NCBI GenBank assembly: GCA_030655755.1
Contig: JAUSOQ010000043.1
Location: 1 to 64,000, forward strand
Length of the DNA stretch: 64,000 nt
Source of the DNA: Coriobacteriia bacterium
GTDB taxonomy: Bacteria > Actinomycetota > Coriobacteriia > Anaerosomatales > Anaerosomataceae
Direction of reading: 5' to 3'
Both the position numbers and the translations under genes were made by a program. Below the pieces are notes generated by a model that had not been told where the DNA came from, did no database searches, and saw only the letters and a list, made by a program, of their open reading frames with translations. Below, in pieces: positions 63,203 through 64,000 of the stretch. Position 1 is the stretch's first letter; each line of letters opens with the position of its first letter.

Positions 63203-64000
63203 TTGAGCTCGATCTCCTTCGGTAGCAGCTCAGCGGCGATCGGTTTGGATATCGGTACCGATCATGTCCGCGTTGCGCAGGTAAAACCTGTCGGCGCGGG
63301 TTTTGAGCTGTCCGGGTATGGTTCAGTCGAGATTCCCATGGGTGCCGTCGTCGAGGGTGAGATCGTCGACGTCGACGCTGTTTCCTCGGCCATCAAAGAA
63401 CTCTGGCGCCGGAGCAATGTCCATGGCAAGAACGTGGCTATCGGTGTCGCCAATCAAAAAGTCATCGTCCGTCTGATCGACCTCCCGTTCATGGAACGCG
63501 CGGAGCTTGAGGGCGCGATCCAGTACCAGGCGCAGGACTACATCCCAATGGCGGTCGAGGAGTCGATACTGGACTTCCAGATCATCGGTGACTACATGAC
63601 TCCCGGTGATGAGCACATGATGGAAGTCCTGCTTGTGGCCGCTCACCGCGAGATGATCGGTAACGCTGTTGCGGCAGTCGAGGGCGCTGGTCTCAAGCTC
63701 ACACAGATCGACGTTTCGTCGTTCGCGATCGTCCGTGCGCTGATGGGCATGGGACAGCCGGTACTCGCTTCTAGCGATGACAGTGCAGCGATCGGTGTGA
63801 TCCACGTCTCTTCTGGCATCACGAACATCACCGTGGTCGATCGAGGTGTCCCGCGCTTCAACCGGATATCCTCGCTTGCGGGCAACCAGTTCACTCAGGC
63901 GATCGCGAACGTACTCAACTTGACGTTTGACGAGGCCGAGGCGCTGAAAGTCCAGGTTGGACTACCTGACGTCGAATCAGGCGTGAGCGATGTGCCGGAA
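63203..64000 (+). CDS. pilM: Type IV pilus assembly protein PilM (partial at window end)
   Basis: The first 266 residues of an actin-like protein of the pilus alignment complex. The start is TTG 63203, six bases after GGGAGG (63191-63196). Family features are AIGLDIGTDHVRVAQVKPVG (phosphate loop), VAIGVANQKVIVRLIDLPFM, EGAIQYQAQDYIPMAVEESI, DVSSFAIVRALMGMG and SGITNITVVDRGVPRFNRIS. PilM binds the tail of PilN on the inside of the membrane and contacts PilB/PilC. The frame continues past the window, where pilN and pilO are expected. Confidence 0.93.
   Translation, partial: MSSISFGSSSAAIGLDIGTDHVRVAQVKPVGAGFELSGYGSVEIPMGAVVEGEIVDVDAVSSAIKELWRRSNVHGKNVAIGVANQKVIVRLIDLPFMERAELEGAIQYQAQDYIPMAVEESILDFQIIGDYMTPGDEHMMEVLLVAAHREMIGNAVAAVEGAGLKLTQIDVSSFAIVRALMGMGQPVLASSDDSAAIGVIHVSSGITNITVVDRGVPRFNRISSLAGNQFTQAIANVLNLTFDEAEALKVQVGLPDVESGVSDVPE

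Overview
The window reads as chromosome of a high-GC, Gram-positive, probably anaerobic actinobacterium. The gene order (ruvCAB, queA, tgt, yajC, secDF, recJ, rel, hisS, aspS, rarA, alaS, ruvX, mltG, aroE), the SigB/SigF-type sigma factor, the absence of outer-membrane genes, a one-domain superoxide reductase, QueH instead of an oxygen-era queuosine step, and a type IVa pilus locus fit class Coriobacteriia, perhaps the Anaerosomatales (OPB41) lineage. That placement is inference from gene content. Starts were chosen by Shine-Dalgarno spacing; GTG and TTG starts and 1-8 base stop/start overlaps are common.

Layout. 1-5450: the end of an IS630-type transposase, a geranylgeranyl-reductase-like flavoprotein, a cysteine-rich two-CW protein, a DUF1015 protein, AzlC/AzlD, a zinc-ribbon-like protein and a rhomboid protease. 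5590-11720: LemA, HtpX, Lgt, a DUF3048 lipoprotein, PdxS/PdxT and YebC. 11817-14730: ruvC-ruvA-ruvB, a lipoprotein with a strong terminator, and a 38-residue membrane peptide. 14738-20850: superoxide reductase, an isochorismatase-like hydrolase, FolD, a membrane-anchored surface protein, QueH, QueA and an oppositely oriented ECF sigma/anti-sigma pair. 20960-31925: Tgt, YajC, an HD-domain protein, SecD/SecF, a RecJ-HIRAN-helicase fusion, Rel and a metallo-hydrolase. 32034-48014: HisS, AspS, a probable 6S RNA, a thioredoxin-like lipoprotein, RarA, a DUF948 protein, an RsbW-like protein with its sigma factor, an AI-2E-type transporter, AlaS, RuvX, MltG, a two-gene ABC transporter with a TPR-like partner, YqeG and AroE.

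48011-64000 is the most unusual part: a type IV pilus locus starting directly from aroE by overlap. It holds two PilB-type extension ATPases, PilT, PilC, the major pilin, prepilin peptidase, three minor-pilin-type proteins (two very large) and the start of PilM. Between the two PilB genes sits a module of a roadblock/LC7 protein, a DUF4388 (PATAN) protein with long Pro-Glu repeats, a small GTPase of the CvnD/MglA-like group, and a membrane protein with a Glu-rich repeat. I read this as a GTPase switch controlling the pilus motors. The best non-coding find is the structured RNA between aspS and the gene preceding rarA, with the 15-bp closing stem, bubble hairpin and terminal hairpin expected of 6S RNA.
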